A DNA stretch of 38,172 nucleotides from Lentisphaerota bacterium. Its GTDB lineage: Bacteria > Verrucomicrobiota > Kiritimatiellia > RFP12 > JAAYLN01. The stretch lies in contig JAAYLN010000084.1 in assembly GCA_012521875.1 (NCBI GenBank), forward strand, positions 1-38,172, written 5' to 3'. Positions 15,590-22,934 of this stretch are shown here, one piece after another. Positions within the stretch are counted from its first letter, which is position 1, and each line of letters opens with the position of its first letter. The notes beneath the pieces were generated by a model. It had not been told where the DNA came from. It was given only the letters and a program-made list of their open reading frames with translations, and made no database searches. The translations under genes were made by a program, and so were the position numbers.

Positions 15590-16380
15590 GCACCGCCACC
15601 CCCGCGCTGCAGTTCGATGCGGTCACGGCCGGCTACCGCAACCATCTGGTGCTCAAGGACCTTTCGCTGACCGTCAATGCCGGCGAATGCGTGGCACTCC
15701 TGGGCCCCAACGGCGTCGGCAAGACCACCTGCATCCAGGTGGCCACCAACCGGCTGCCCTGCCAGTCGGGCGAGGTGCGGCTCTTCGGCGAGCCGGTGAC
15801 GCGCCTCGCCGCTGTGCGGCGCGCCCGGAAGGTTGGTGTGGTGACGCAGGAACTCTCCACCCCGATGGCCTTTACCGTGGGCGAGATGGTCATGATGGGC
15901 CGCACGGCGTGGCTGGGACGCTGGACCGCTCCTGCGGCACACGACCATGCGGCGGTGGCGGAGGCCATGGAGATGACCGATACGCAGGAGCTGGCCACGC
16001 GTGCCTTCCCATCGCTTAGCGCCGGCGAGCGCCAGCGCGTGGCGGTGGCCATGGCCCTGGCCGGCGAGCCGCGCCTGCTGCTGCTCGACGAGGCCACCGC
16101 GCATCTCGACCTTGCCCACCGCATGGAGATCGTGCGCCTGATCCGCCGCATCAGTGCCGCACGGCAACTGGCGGTCGTGGCCGTGGTCCACGACCTCAAC
16201 CTCGCCGCCGAGTACTTCCCGCGTCTGGTGCTGCTTGCCGAGGGACGCGTGGCGGTCGACGGATCGCCCGGGGCCGTGCTTGATCCCGCCCTGCTGCAAC
16301 GCGTCTACGGCTGCGAGGTCACGGTACAGCGCGACCCGCTCGCCAACTGCCTGCGCGTCTTCCCGCGCTTTCGCGAGTAG
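15586..16380 (+). CDS. ABC transporter ATP-binding protein, FecE/BtuD-type
   Basis: A 264-residue ATPase that powers the adjacent permease. Walker A is GPNGVGKTT, the Q-loop is TQELS, the signature is LSAGERQRVAVAMAL, Walker B is LLLLDEATAHLD and the H-loop is VVHDLNLAAEYF. Length and C-terminus fit the siderophore/cobalamin importer ATPases. The ORF track starts at 15574; I prefer the ATG at 15586, which overlaps the permease stop as ATGA and has GGAG upstream. The standard phosphate-loop wording GPNGAGKST is here GPNGVGKTT, which is tolerated in the family. Confidence 0.92.
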   Translation: MSTATPALQFDAVTAGYRNHLVLKDLSLTVNAGECVALLGPNGVGKTTCIQVATNRLPCQSGEVRLFGEPVTRLAAVRRARKVGVVTQELSTPMAFTVGEMVMMGRTAWLGRWTAPAAHDHAAVAEAMEMTDTQELATRAFPSLSAGERQRVAVAMALAGEPRLLLLDEATAHLDLAHRMEIVRLIRRISAARQLAVVAVVHDLNLAAEYFPRLVLLAEGRVAVDGSPGAVLDPALLQRVYGCEVTVQRDPLANCLRVFPRFRE

Positions 16381-16894
16381 ACGCGGCGTCTAGGCTGAGA
16401 CGCCCCCAGCCACTCTCTCTTTCGCTTTTGACAAAGCGTAGGGACAAAGTGCGGAGACGAAGCGTAGCCGACAAAGCGTGGAGACAAGGTGTGGGGACAA
16501 GGTGTAGGTGCGAAGCACACACTTAAACCCTCTCTTAATCTCACTCTTAAACGGCACACTTCATCCACCCGCTTAATCTTTAGCTTTCGACAACGTTTCC
16601 GCCAAAGCTCGCGACAAAGTGGCGTCTCTGGCCTGTTCCAACTGGCGACCGCCGGTCGCCAGTGGCCCCACTAGTCTTAGACACTCTGCACCAAATCCGC
16701 GAAATCCGCGCACATGCGCCTGCGAAGCAGGACATCCGTAGCTTCATCCTACCGCGCAGCGGCCATCCAAAACAATCCTGTTAATCCTGAAATCCTGTCA
16801 AAAAAACAGCGGGGCAGGCCCGGAAAATCCTGAAAATCGTATCTCGCGCCTGTTCCAACCGCCCCGCAGGGGCGGCGGCGTTACTGAACCCTAA
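16381..16894. repeat. intergenic repeat mosaic between the ABC genes and obg
   Basis: No gene is present. 16428-16505 carries six or more GACAAAG/GACAAGG words 13-17 bases apart. 16584-16650 is a diverged copy of the composite module also at 8549-8640 and 10707-10800, ending in 'gtctctggcctgttccaact'. 16708-16736 is a 29-base word identical to 8470-8498. 16774-16809 and 16825-16840 contain 'aatcctg' units. 16859-16875 repeats the CCGCCCC-GCA-GGGGCGG palindrome seen after priA. Confidence 0.8.
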
Positions 16895-16918
16895 AGCGTG
16901 CCGCCCTGGCGGCACGCT
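16895..16918 (-). terminator. perfect palindrome spanning the obg stop
   Basis: AGCGTGCCGCC-CT-GGCGGCACGCT is an 11-bp perfect stem with a minimal loop. It contains two bases of the obg TAG stop codon. No T-tract follows on the minus strand, so termination by this hairpin alone is uncertain. Confidence 0.5.
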
Positions 16919-18062
16919 ACCGGCACCGCCTCTTGCGACGCGGTGAGGGGGTGCCGAGATCGAGGAAGCTGGCGCTGGCGAGCTTCTCGGGCGAGATGAA
17001 CTCGCCGTTGGCGGTGGGCGTAGTCAGTTCCCCGGACAGGGCCTCCGGTGCTGCACCGGGAGCCACGGGTTGGATCAGTTCCTTGAGGCGGGCGCGCAGG
17101 ACATCGAGTCCCTCTCCTGTCCTGGTGGAGATGGGCAGCGACTTGCGGCGGGCGGCCCTGTTGAGCTGCGGGACGTTCCCGCGGGCACCCGGCAGATCCA
17201 TCTTGTTGGCGACGAGCATGACCGGGCGCTTCAGCAGTTCGGGATCGAAGCGGCGGATCTCGTTGCGCAGGGCGCGGTAGTCGTCCCAGGGGGTGCGTCC
17301 GTCGACGCCGGCGGCGTCAATGACGAAGAGCAGCACCCTGGAGCGCGACAGGTGGCGCAGGAAGTCGTGGCCCAGCCCCACACCGGCATGCGCGCCCTCG
17401 ATGATGCCTGGAAGGTCGGCGATACGGATCTGGCTGAAGTCGTCGAACTCGACGGTGCCGATGATCGGGTTGAGGGTGGTGAAGGGATAGGCGGCGATGC
17501 GGGGACGCGCCGCGCTCAGGGCGGAGAGCAGGGAGGATTTGCCGGCATTGGGGAAGCCCACGAGGCCGACTTCGGCGATGAGCTTTAGTTCCAGCCGCAG
17601 GCGGCGCTCCTCGCCCGCGCCGCCGGGGGTGAATTCGGTGGGAGCCTGGTGGGTGGCGCTCTTGAAGTGGACGTTGCCGAGTCCGCCGGCGCCGCCGCGG
17701 GCGACAATCAGTTCCTGACCGTCGGTGGTGATATCGCCGATCTGCTCGCCGGTCTCCTCGTCGAATACCAGCGTACCGCAGGGAACGCGCACGATCAGGT
17801 CGGCGCCATTGCGGCCGTACATCTGCTTGCCCTGGCCGGGAACGCCAGCCTCGGCTATGAGATGCGGGGCAAAGTAGAGCTGGATCAGCGAGTCGACGTT
17901 GACGTCGCCGCGGAGGATCACATGCCCTCCGCGTCCGCCGTCCCCGCCATCGGGGCCGCCGCGGGGCACATGCGCCTCGCGGCGGAAGCTGCCCGAGCCA
18001 TCGCCACCGCGTCCTGCCCGTGCCTGGACAACGAGGCTATCGACAAAGTGGCGTGTTTTCAC
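16917..18062 (-). CDS. obgE: GTPase Obg/CgtA
   Basis: A 381-residue ribosome-associated GTPase. The glycine-rich Obg domain fills residues 1-157 (ARAGRGGDGSGSFRREAHVPRGGPDGGDGGRGG, cited in part; QAPTEFTPGGAGEERRL). The G domain follows with GFPNAGKSSLL, DLPGIIEGAH, NKMDLPGA and a S-T-R-T-G switch at G5. A short positively charged tail ends in RRKRRCR, with no OCT domain visible. Obg acts late in 50S assembly and in stress control. It starts at GTG with a weak ribosome-binding site, 33 bases after rpmA, in the widely conserved rplU-rpmA-obg order. The stop lies in a strong palindrome. Confidence 0.96.
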   Translation of the reverse strand: MKTRHFVDSLVVQARAGRGGDGSGSFRREAHVPRGGPDGGDGGRGGHVILRGDVNVDSLIQLYFAPHLIAEAGVPGQGKQMYGRNGADLIVRVPCGTLVFDEETGEQIGDITTDGQELIVARGGAGGLGNVHFKSATHQAPTEFTPGGAGEERRLRLELKLIAEVGLVGFPNAGKSSLLSALSAARPRIAAYPFTTLNPIIGTVEFDDFSQIRIADLPGIIEGAHAGVGLGHDFLRHLSRSRVLLFVIDAAGVDGRTPWDDYRALRNEIRRFDPELLKRPVMLVANKMDLPGARGNVPQLNRAARRKSLPISTRTGEGLDVLRARLKELIQPVAPGAAPEALSGELTTPTANGEFISPEKLASASFLDLGTPSPRRKRRCR

Positions 18063-18095
18063 GTCGGCAACCCGTGGCCGGCGGAGTGAGCCGGA

Positions 18096-18347
18096 TTAGA
18101 CAGCAGCGTCAACCACCGGCGTGATGTTCACAATGCGGCCTTCCTTGGTGAAGGTCACAATGCCGTCTGCCAGGGCAAACAGGGTGTGGTCGCGTCCCGT
18201 GCCGACAGCCTCGCCGGCATGGATTTTGGTGCCGCGCTGGCGCACGATGATGGTGCCGGCCTTGACAATCTGGCCGTCGTAGCGCTTGACGCCCAGCCGA
18301 CGACCGATGCTGTCGCGCCCGTTGGTCTTGCGTGTTTTGCGTGCCAT
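18096..18347 (-). CDS. rpmA: 50S ribosomal protein L27
   Basis: An 83-residue L27. Core motifs are [37 protein letters not shown] and [12 protein letters not shown]. The N-terminus [10 protein letters not shown] is short and lacks the cleavable extension found in Firmicutes, so it should reach the peptidyl-transferase centre directly. GGAGAG lies about 11 bases before the ATG. It sits between rplU (27-base gap) and obg (33-base gap). Confidence 0.97.
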   Translation of the reverse strand: MARKTRKTNGRDSIGRRLGVKRYDGQIVKAGTIIVRQRGTKIHAGEAVGTGRDHTLFALADGIVTFTKEGRIVNITPVVDAAV

Positions 18348-18374
18348 GGTTAGATTTCTCTCCGAAAATCGAGC

Positions 18375-18692
18375 CTAGGCGATGGACTTGACGGTCACGG
18401 TCGTCAGTTCCTGACGGTGTCCGACCTTGCGCTCGTAGCCCTTGCGCCGCCGCTTCTTGAAGTTAATGAGTTTTGCGCCGCGCTTGTCGTCTTGCACGAC
18501 CGTAAGCACGACCTTGGCGCCCTCGACATAGGGCTTGCCTACCCGCAGTTCCTTGCCGTCCGAAATTGCCAGAACCTCGGTAATCTCGACGTCGCTGCCC
18601 GTCGCTTCCGGCAACCGCTCGATATCGAACGTCATGCCGACCGCTACGCGATATTGTTTGCCGCCTGTCTCGACGACCGCATACGCTTCCAT
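18375..18692 (-). CDS. rplU: 50S ribosomal protein L21
   Basis: A 105-residue L21, which binds 23S rRNA in the large subunit. The family start YAVVETGGKQYRV, then VEGAKVVLTVVQDDKRGAKLINFKKRRRKGYERKVGHRQELT, shown here in part, match the usual pattern KxKRRK-xYxRKxGHRQ. AAGGA lies 11 bases before the ATG. It is the first gene of the rplU-rpmA-obg operon, behind a leader with two hairpins and a clear promoter. Confidence 0.97.
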   Translation of the reverse strand: MEAYAVVETGGKQYRVAVGMTFDIERLPEATGSDVEITEVLAISDGKELRVGKPYVEGAKVVLTVVQDDKRGAKLINFKKRRRKGYERKVGHRQELTTVTVKSIA

Positions 18693-18769
18693 GGTTTCTA
18701 TTCCTTAAGCTTGCCCGCGGCTGTTGCGCGCTCCCGCCCGGACGGAGCTTCTCTCCGATGAGAAGTGAA
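18693..18769 (-). promoter_or_regulatory. 5' leader of rplU with hairpins
   Basis: The inferred 75-80-base leader contains CTTCTC-ATCGGA-GAGAAG and then GCTCC-N9-GGAGC before the ribosome-binding site. Structured leaders before rplU serve autogenous control in some bacteria. No match to a known L21 leader family could be tested here. Confidence 0.35.
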
Positions 18770-18775
18770 ACGATT

Positions 18776-18804
18776 AGATTACCTTAAATGCGCCTTTCCG
18801 TCAA
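18776..18804 (-). promoter_or_regulatory. sigma-70-like promoter of rplU-rpmA-obg
   Basis: Minus-strand TTGACG (18799-18804) and TAATCT (18776-18781) are separated by exactly 17 bases. The -35 box contains the TGA stop of ahcY, so the ribosomal operon starts immediately at the end of the preceding gene. Confidence 0.7.
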
Positions 18805-20201
18805 TACCGGTAATGCTCGGCCTTGTAGGGACCGTCAACCGGCACCCCGATGTAGTCGGCCTGGCGCGGCGTGAGCCTGGTCAGGCGGGCGCCCAGGTGA
18901 TCGAGGTGCAGACGGGCGACCTCCTCGTCGAGTTCCTTGGAAAGCCGGGTGACCCCGACCTCGTGCGGCTCGTTCCAGAGTGCGATCTGCGCCAGCGTCT
19001 GGTTGGTGAAGGAGGTGCTCATTACAAAACTGGGGTGCCCGGTGGCACAACCGAGGTTGACCAGGCGCCCCTCGGCCAGCAGGTAGATGCAATGGCCGTC
19101 GGGGAAGATGTACTTGTCGACCTGCGGCTTGATATTGACGCGGCGGATGCCGGGCCAGGCCTTGAGCCTGGCGACCTGGATCTCGTTGTCGAAGTGCCCG
19201 ATGTTGCAGACGATGGCCTGGTCGCGCATGCGGCTCATGTGCTCGGCGGTGATCACGTCGCAGTTGCCGGTGGTGGTGACAAAGATGTTAGCCACGGGCA
19301 GGGCCTCCTCGATGACGGTGACCTTGTAGCCCGCCATGCAGGCCTGCAGGGCGCAGATGGGGTCGATTTCCGAGCACCACACCTGGGCCTTGTGCTCCTT
19401 GAGCGCCTCGGCGCAGCCCTTGCCGACGTCGCCGTAGCCGCAGACGAAGGCCAGCTTGCCGGCGATCATCACGTCCATGGCGCGCTTGATGCCGTCGACG
19501 AGCGACTCGCGGCAGCCGTAGATGTTGTCGAACTTCGACTTGGTGACCGAGTCGTTGACGTTGATGGCGGGCACGAGGAGGCGCTTCTCGGCCTCCAACT
19601 GGTAGAGGCGGTGGACGCCGGTGGTGGTCTCTTCCGAGACGCCCTTCCAGCCGGCCACGGCGCGCTCGAACCAGCCCGGCTCTTCCTTGATAATACGGGC
19701 GATCAGGGCGTCGATGATGCGCGCCTCCTCGACCTCGTTATCCAGCGACAGGATCGAGGGATCCCTGGTAGCCGCCATGCCGCGGTGGAGCAGCAGTGTC
19801 GCGTCGCCGCCGTCGTCGACGACGAGCTGGGGGCCCGAGCCGTCGGGCCAGGTCATGGCCTGCTTGGTACACCACCAGTACTCCTCGAGGGTCTCGCCCT
19901 TCCAGGCGAAGACGGGGATGCCGCGCGCGGCGATGGCGGCGGCGGCGTGGTCCTGCGTCGAGAAGATATTGCAACTGGCCCAGCGCACGTCGGCACCGAG
20001 TTCGGCCAGCGTCTCGATCAGCACGGCCGTCTCGACGGTCATGTGGAGACTGCCCATGACGCGGGCGCCCTTGAGGGGCTTGGCGGGGCCGTACTTGGCG
20101 CGCGTGGCCATCAGGCCGGGCATCTCCTTCTCCGCGATCTCAATGGCGCGGCGACCCCAGTCGGCCAGCGAAATGTCCTTGATCTTGTACTTCATGCTCA
20201 T
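18801..20201 (-). CDS. ahcY: adenosylhomocysteinase (SAH hydrolase)
   Basis: A 466-residue NAD-dependent enzyme that splits S-adenosylhomocysteine into adenosine and homocysteine, clearing the product of methyl transfer. Visible motifs: [36 protein letters not shown], the NAD-binding [30 protein letters not shown] and the C-terminal [10 protein letters not shown]. The length is that of the longer bacterial form with the extra insertion. The ATG is preceded by AGGA. It lies 30 bases downstream of metK in the same direction, so SAM synthesis and SAH removal are probably co-expressed. Confidence 0.97.
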   Translation of the reverse strand: MSMKYKIKDISLADWGRRAIEIAEKEMPGLMATRAKYGPAKPLKGARVMGSLHMTVETAVLIETLAELGADVRWASCNIFSTQDHAAAAIAARGIPVFAWKGETLEEYWWCTKQAMTWPDGSGPQLVVDDGGDATLLLHRGMAATRDPSILSLDNEVEEARIIDALIARIIKEEPGWFERAVAGWKGVSEETTTGVHRLYQLEAEKRLLVPAINVNDSVTKSKFDNIYGCRESLVDGIKRAMDVMIAGKLAFVCGYGDVGKGCAEALKEHKAQVWCSEIDPICALQACMAGYKVTVIEEALPVANIFVTTTGNCDVITAEHMSRMRDQAIVCNIGHFDNEIQVARLKAWPGIRRVNIKPQVDKYIFPDGHCIYLLAEGRLVNLGCATGHPSFVMSTSFTNQTLAQIALWNEPHEVGVTRLSKELDEEVARLHLDHLGARLTRLTPRQADYIGVPVDGPYKAEHYRY

Positions 20202-20231
20202 TCTGTCCTGTTATGGCGGCAGGTGCCGCGG

Positions 20232-21422
20232 CTATTTCAGATTGGCGGCGTCGCGCAGCGCCTCGGCGCGGTCAGTCTTCTCCCAGGGGAAGAGGGAGCG
20301 TCCGAAGTGGCCGTAGGCCGCCGTATCGCGGTAGCACCAGCCCCTGGGGCACATCAGGCCAAGCTCGCGCACAATGGCCGCCGGGGTGAAGTTGAAGATA
20401 CCACTCTCCGAAAGGATCTGCGCGATGCGCTCCTCGGGAATCCGCGCGGTACCGAAGGTCGAGACGTTGATGCTCAGCGGCCTGGCGACGCCGATGGCGT
20501 AGGCCACCTGGATCTCGCACTTGGCGGCCAGGCCGGCGGCCACGATGTTCTTGGCCGCGTAGCGCGCATAGTAGGCCGCGGAGCGGTCAACCTTGGAGGG
20601 ATCCTTGCCCGAAAAGGCGCCGCCGCCATGCGACCCGACCCCGCCGTACGTATCGACGATGATCTTGCGGCCGGTCAGTCCCGAGTCGCCTTGCGGGCCG
20701 CCGATGACGAAGCGCCCGGTGGGGTTGATGAACCACTTGGTTTCGTTGGTGAGCAGATTCGTCGGACGCAGCACCTCGGTGGCAAAGGCCGTGAGATCCG
20801 CGCGGATGCGCTCAAGCGGGACTTCCTGCGTCTGGTGCGAGATCACGACCGAGGTGATCGCCCTGGGGCGGCCATCCTCGTGCAGAATCGAAACCTGGGC
20901 CTTGGAGTCGGGTTCGAGGTAGGCGATTGCGCCGCTCTTGCGGGCCTCGGCCAGCTTGGCGAGCAGGCGGTGCGAGAGCATGATGGCGGCCGGCATCAGC
21001 TCCGGCGTGGCATCGCTGGCATAGCCGAACATCATGCCCTGGTCGCCGGCACCCTGGTCTTCCGGCTCTTCGCGGCTGACGCCGAGGTCGATGTCGGCCG
21101 ACTGCGCGTGCAGACCGCATACATAATTAAAGGTGTCGTAGGAGTAGCCAAGGTTGGGTTTGACGTAGCCGATATCCTTCACGACGCCGCGGGCGATCTG
21201 CTCGTAGTTGATCTTCGCGGCACCCCCATCCCTGAGCTTGAGTTCCCCGGCGTTGACGGTCAGGTTGGAGGTAACCAGCGTCTCGCAGGCTACGTGGGCG
21301 GCGGGATCGAGCGCCAGGCAGGCGTCGAGAATCGCGTCGGAAATCTGGTCGCACACCTTGTCGGGATGTCCTTCGGAGACCGATTCGGAGGTGAAAACGT
21401 GGCTCGAGGCAAGCTTGCTCAT
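20232..21422 (-). CDS. metK: S-adenosylmethionine synthetase
   Basis: A 396-residue enzyme making SAM from methionine and ATP. Motifs are FTSESVSEGHPDKVCDQISD at the start, the hexapeptide GAGDQG and the P-loop-like GGGAFSGKDPSKVDRSAAY. The ORF track starts at 21446; the ATG at 21420-21422 gives MSKLASSHVF, places the family N-terminus correctly and has AAGGA about 9 bases upstream. It is transcribed away from nusA. No SAM riboswitch fold was recognised in the short upstream gap. Confidence 0.97.
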   Translation of the reverse strand: MSKLASSHVFTSESVSEGHPDKVCDQISDAILDACLALDPAAHVACETLVTSNLTVNAGELKLRDGGAAKINYEQIARGVVKDIGYVKPNLGYSYDTFNYVCGLHAQSADIDLGVSREEPEDQGAGDQGMMFGYASDATPELMPAAIMLSHRLLAKLAEARKSGAIAYLEPDSKAQVSILHEDGRPRAITSVVISHQTQEVPLERIRADLTAFATEVLRPTNLLTNETKWFINPTGRFVIGGPQGDSGLTGRKIIVDTYGGVGSHGGGAFSGKDPSKVDRSAAYYARYAAKNIVAAGLAAKCEIQVAYAIGVARPLSINVSTFGTARIPEERIAQILSESGIFNFTPAAIVRELGLMCPRGWCYRDTAAYGHFGRSLFPWEKTDRAEALRDAANLK

Positions 21423-21448
21423 GGTGGTTGTCCTTAATAAGAGCACAA

Positions 21449-21477
21449 ATCATAGCCGATTTCACCGTGCTATGCAT
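21449..21477 (-). promoter_or_regulatory. possible metK promoter
   Basis: TATGAT (21449-21454, minus strand) is a good -10 match about 27 bases before the metK ATG. The -35 region at 17 bases (ATGCAT) is poor, so only the -10 is persuasive. Confidence 0.35.
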
Positions 21478-21504
21478 CTGAAAAAGTGCGGATGAACCAT
21501 AGCG

Positions 21505-21533
21505 TTGACATTGTTTTACCAGCAGGGTACTAT
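21505..21533 (+). promoter_or_regulatory. sigma-70 promoter of nusA-infB
   Basis: A perfect TTGACA (21505-21510) and TACTAT (21528-21533) are separated by 17 bases. Transcription would start near 21540, giving a leader of about 105 bases with a hairpin in it. Confidence 0.8.
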
Positions 21534-21568
21534 TATCTTCCTCCTTGAAAAGGGATTTTGAAGGATTG

Positions 21569-21598
21569 GGGTGGGCTTACGCCCGCCCTGTTTGTTCT
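21569..21598 (+). terminator. terminator-like hairpin in the nusA leader
   Basis: GGGTGGGC-TTAC-GCCCGCCC forms an 8-bp stem with one G-T pair and a tetraloop, followed by TGTTTGTTCT. It lies between the promoter and the nusA start, so it could act as an attenuator. The U-tract is broken by two Gs and a C, so efficiency is unknown. Confidence 0.5.
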
Positions 21599-21644
21599 AT
21601 GGTGACAACCCAAGAGGGCGGCGCGGCGCCCAGTCCGGTGAAGC

Positions 21645-22934
21645 ATGAGCGGAATTAACAACGAACTGTTGACAGTCATCAACTATATGGAGCGCGAGCG
21701 TGGAGTCAGCCGTGAGCTGATCATCCAGGCGATCGAGTCTGCCCTGGAGGCAGCCGCACGCAAGAGCCTCGGCGTTGCCGACGGCGTGCGCGTCGACATC
21801 AACCGCAAAACGCTGGCGATCAAGGCCTTCCAGACTCTGACTGTCTCGGATGACGACAGCGGGCCGAACCTGATCTCCCTGCGCCGGGCTCGTGACTTGA
21901 AGCCGGATGCCGTTGTCGGCGAGGAGATCGAGATCGAGCTGCCGCACACCCAGATCGGGCGCATCGGCGCGCAGAACGCGCGCCAGATGATCATGCAGAA
22001 GATCCGCCAGGCCGAGCGCGACAACGCCTATATCGAGTACAAGGACCGCATCGGCGAGGTGGTCAGCGGCACTGTGCGCCAGATCGTGCGCCGCGACCTG
22101 ATCATCGATATCGGCCGCGTAACGGCCCTGCTGCCCGCCCGCGAGCGCATTCCCAAGGAGGAGTTCGAGATCGGCGACACCCTGCGCGCGTATGTCTACC
22201 GGGTGCAGCCGAGCGTCAACGGCTCGAGCGTGATCCTCTCGCGCGCCTGCCCCGAGTTTGTAAAGGCGCTCTTCCGCATCGAGGTCTCCGAGATTGCCGA
22301 CGGCATCGTCGAGGTCATGGGCGTCGCCCGCGATCCGGGCAACCGCGCCAAGATCGCCGTGCGCTCGCATGACGACAAGGTCGACCCGGTCGGCGCCTGT
22401 GTCGGACTGCGCGGTGCGCGCGTGCGCAGCATTGTGCGCGAACTCAACGGCGAGCGCGTGGATATTGTCCGCTGGCACGAGGATATCCGCCAGTATGCCA
22501 CGCAGGCACTCTCGCCGGCACGGCTGGCCAGTGTCGTGGTCGTCTCCGAAACCTCGCGCCTGCTGCGTGTGATGGTCGACCCCGACCAGCTCTCGCTGGC
22601 CATCGGACGCCAGGGGCAGAATGTGCGCCTGACCTCGAAGCTGCTGGGTTGGAAGGTGGATATCCAGCGCACGGACCATGAGGATTCCTTCGAGACGCGC
22701 GTGTCGCGGGCGATCGACGGCCTGGCCGCGATCGAGGGCATAAACCGCGACGAGGCAGAGATTTTGGTTCAGAACGGCTTCCTGTCACCCGAGGGCATTC
22801 TGGATGTCGAAGTGCCATATCTCCAGGAGGTCACCGGACTCTCCGAGGAGGCCGTCCGCAGAATTTGGGATGCCGCGCATGCCATGGGCTCGCCCAGGCA
22901 GGACGCGTATGAGCAAGAGGATGAAATTTCATGA
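21645..22934 (+). CDS. nusA: transcription termination/antitermination factor NusA
   Basis: A 429-residue RNA-polymerase-binding factor controlling pausing and termination. The N-terminal domain covers residues 1-125, the S1 domain about 132-198 (DRIGEVVSGTVRQIVRRDLI), and KH1 about 215-280 with GLRG at 254-257. KH2 spans about 290-345 with GRQG at 321-324, and a C-terminal helix-hairpin-like part lies at 355-415. It lacks the duplicated acidic repeats of the E. coli protein. The gene normally follows rimP, which is absent here. Its stop overlaps the infB start (ATGA). The ribosome-binding site GGTGAAG is weak. Confidence 0.96.
   Translation: MSGINNELLTVINYMERERGVSRELIIQAIESALEAAARKSLGVADGVRVDINRKTLAIKAFQTLTVSDDDSGPNLISLRRARDLKPDAVVGEEIEIELPHTQIGRIGAQNARQMIMQKIRQAERDNAYIEYKDRIGEVVSGTVRQIVRRDLIIDIGRVTALLPARERIPKEEFEIGDTLRAYVYRVQPSVNGSSVILSRACPEFVKALFRIEVSEIADGIVEVMGVARDPGNRAKIAVRSHDDKVDPVGACVGLRGARVRSIVRELNGERVDIVRWHEDIRQYATQALSPARLASVVVVSETSRLLRVMVDPDQLSLAIGRQGQNVRLTSKLLGWKVDIQRTDHEDSFETRVSRAIDGLAAIEGINRDEAEILVQNGFLSPEGILDVEVPYLQEVTGLSEEAVRRIWDAAHAMGSPRQDAYEQEDEIS

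Noticed and set aside
18036-18062. CGACAAAG word inside obg
   Set aside because: A single word at the N-terminal VDSLV codons, which are conserved Obg sequence; coincidence rather than repeat insertion.
18765-21437. 890-codon plus-strand ORF opposite ahcY and metK
   Set aside because: It is antisense to two intact, well-recognised genes and has no domain of its own; high GC creates long shadow frames.
21423-21504. SAM riboswitch before metK
   Set aside because: The gap is only about 80 bases and no SAM-I or SAM-II core pattern could be recognised.
21534-21644. tRNA gene before nusA, as in the metY-rimP-nusA order
   Set aside because: No cloverleaf or T-loop consensus is visible; the segment is explained by the promoter and the hairpin.
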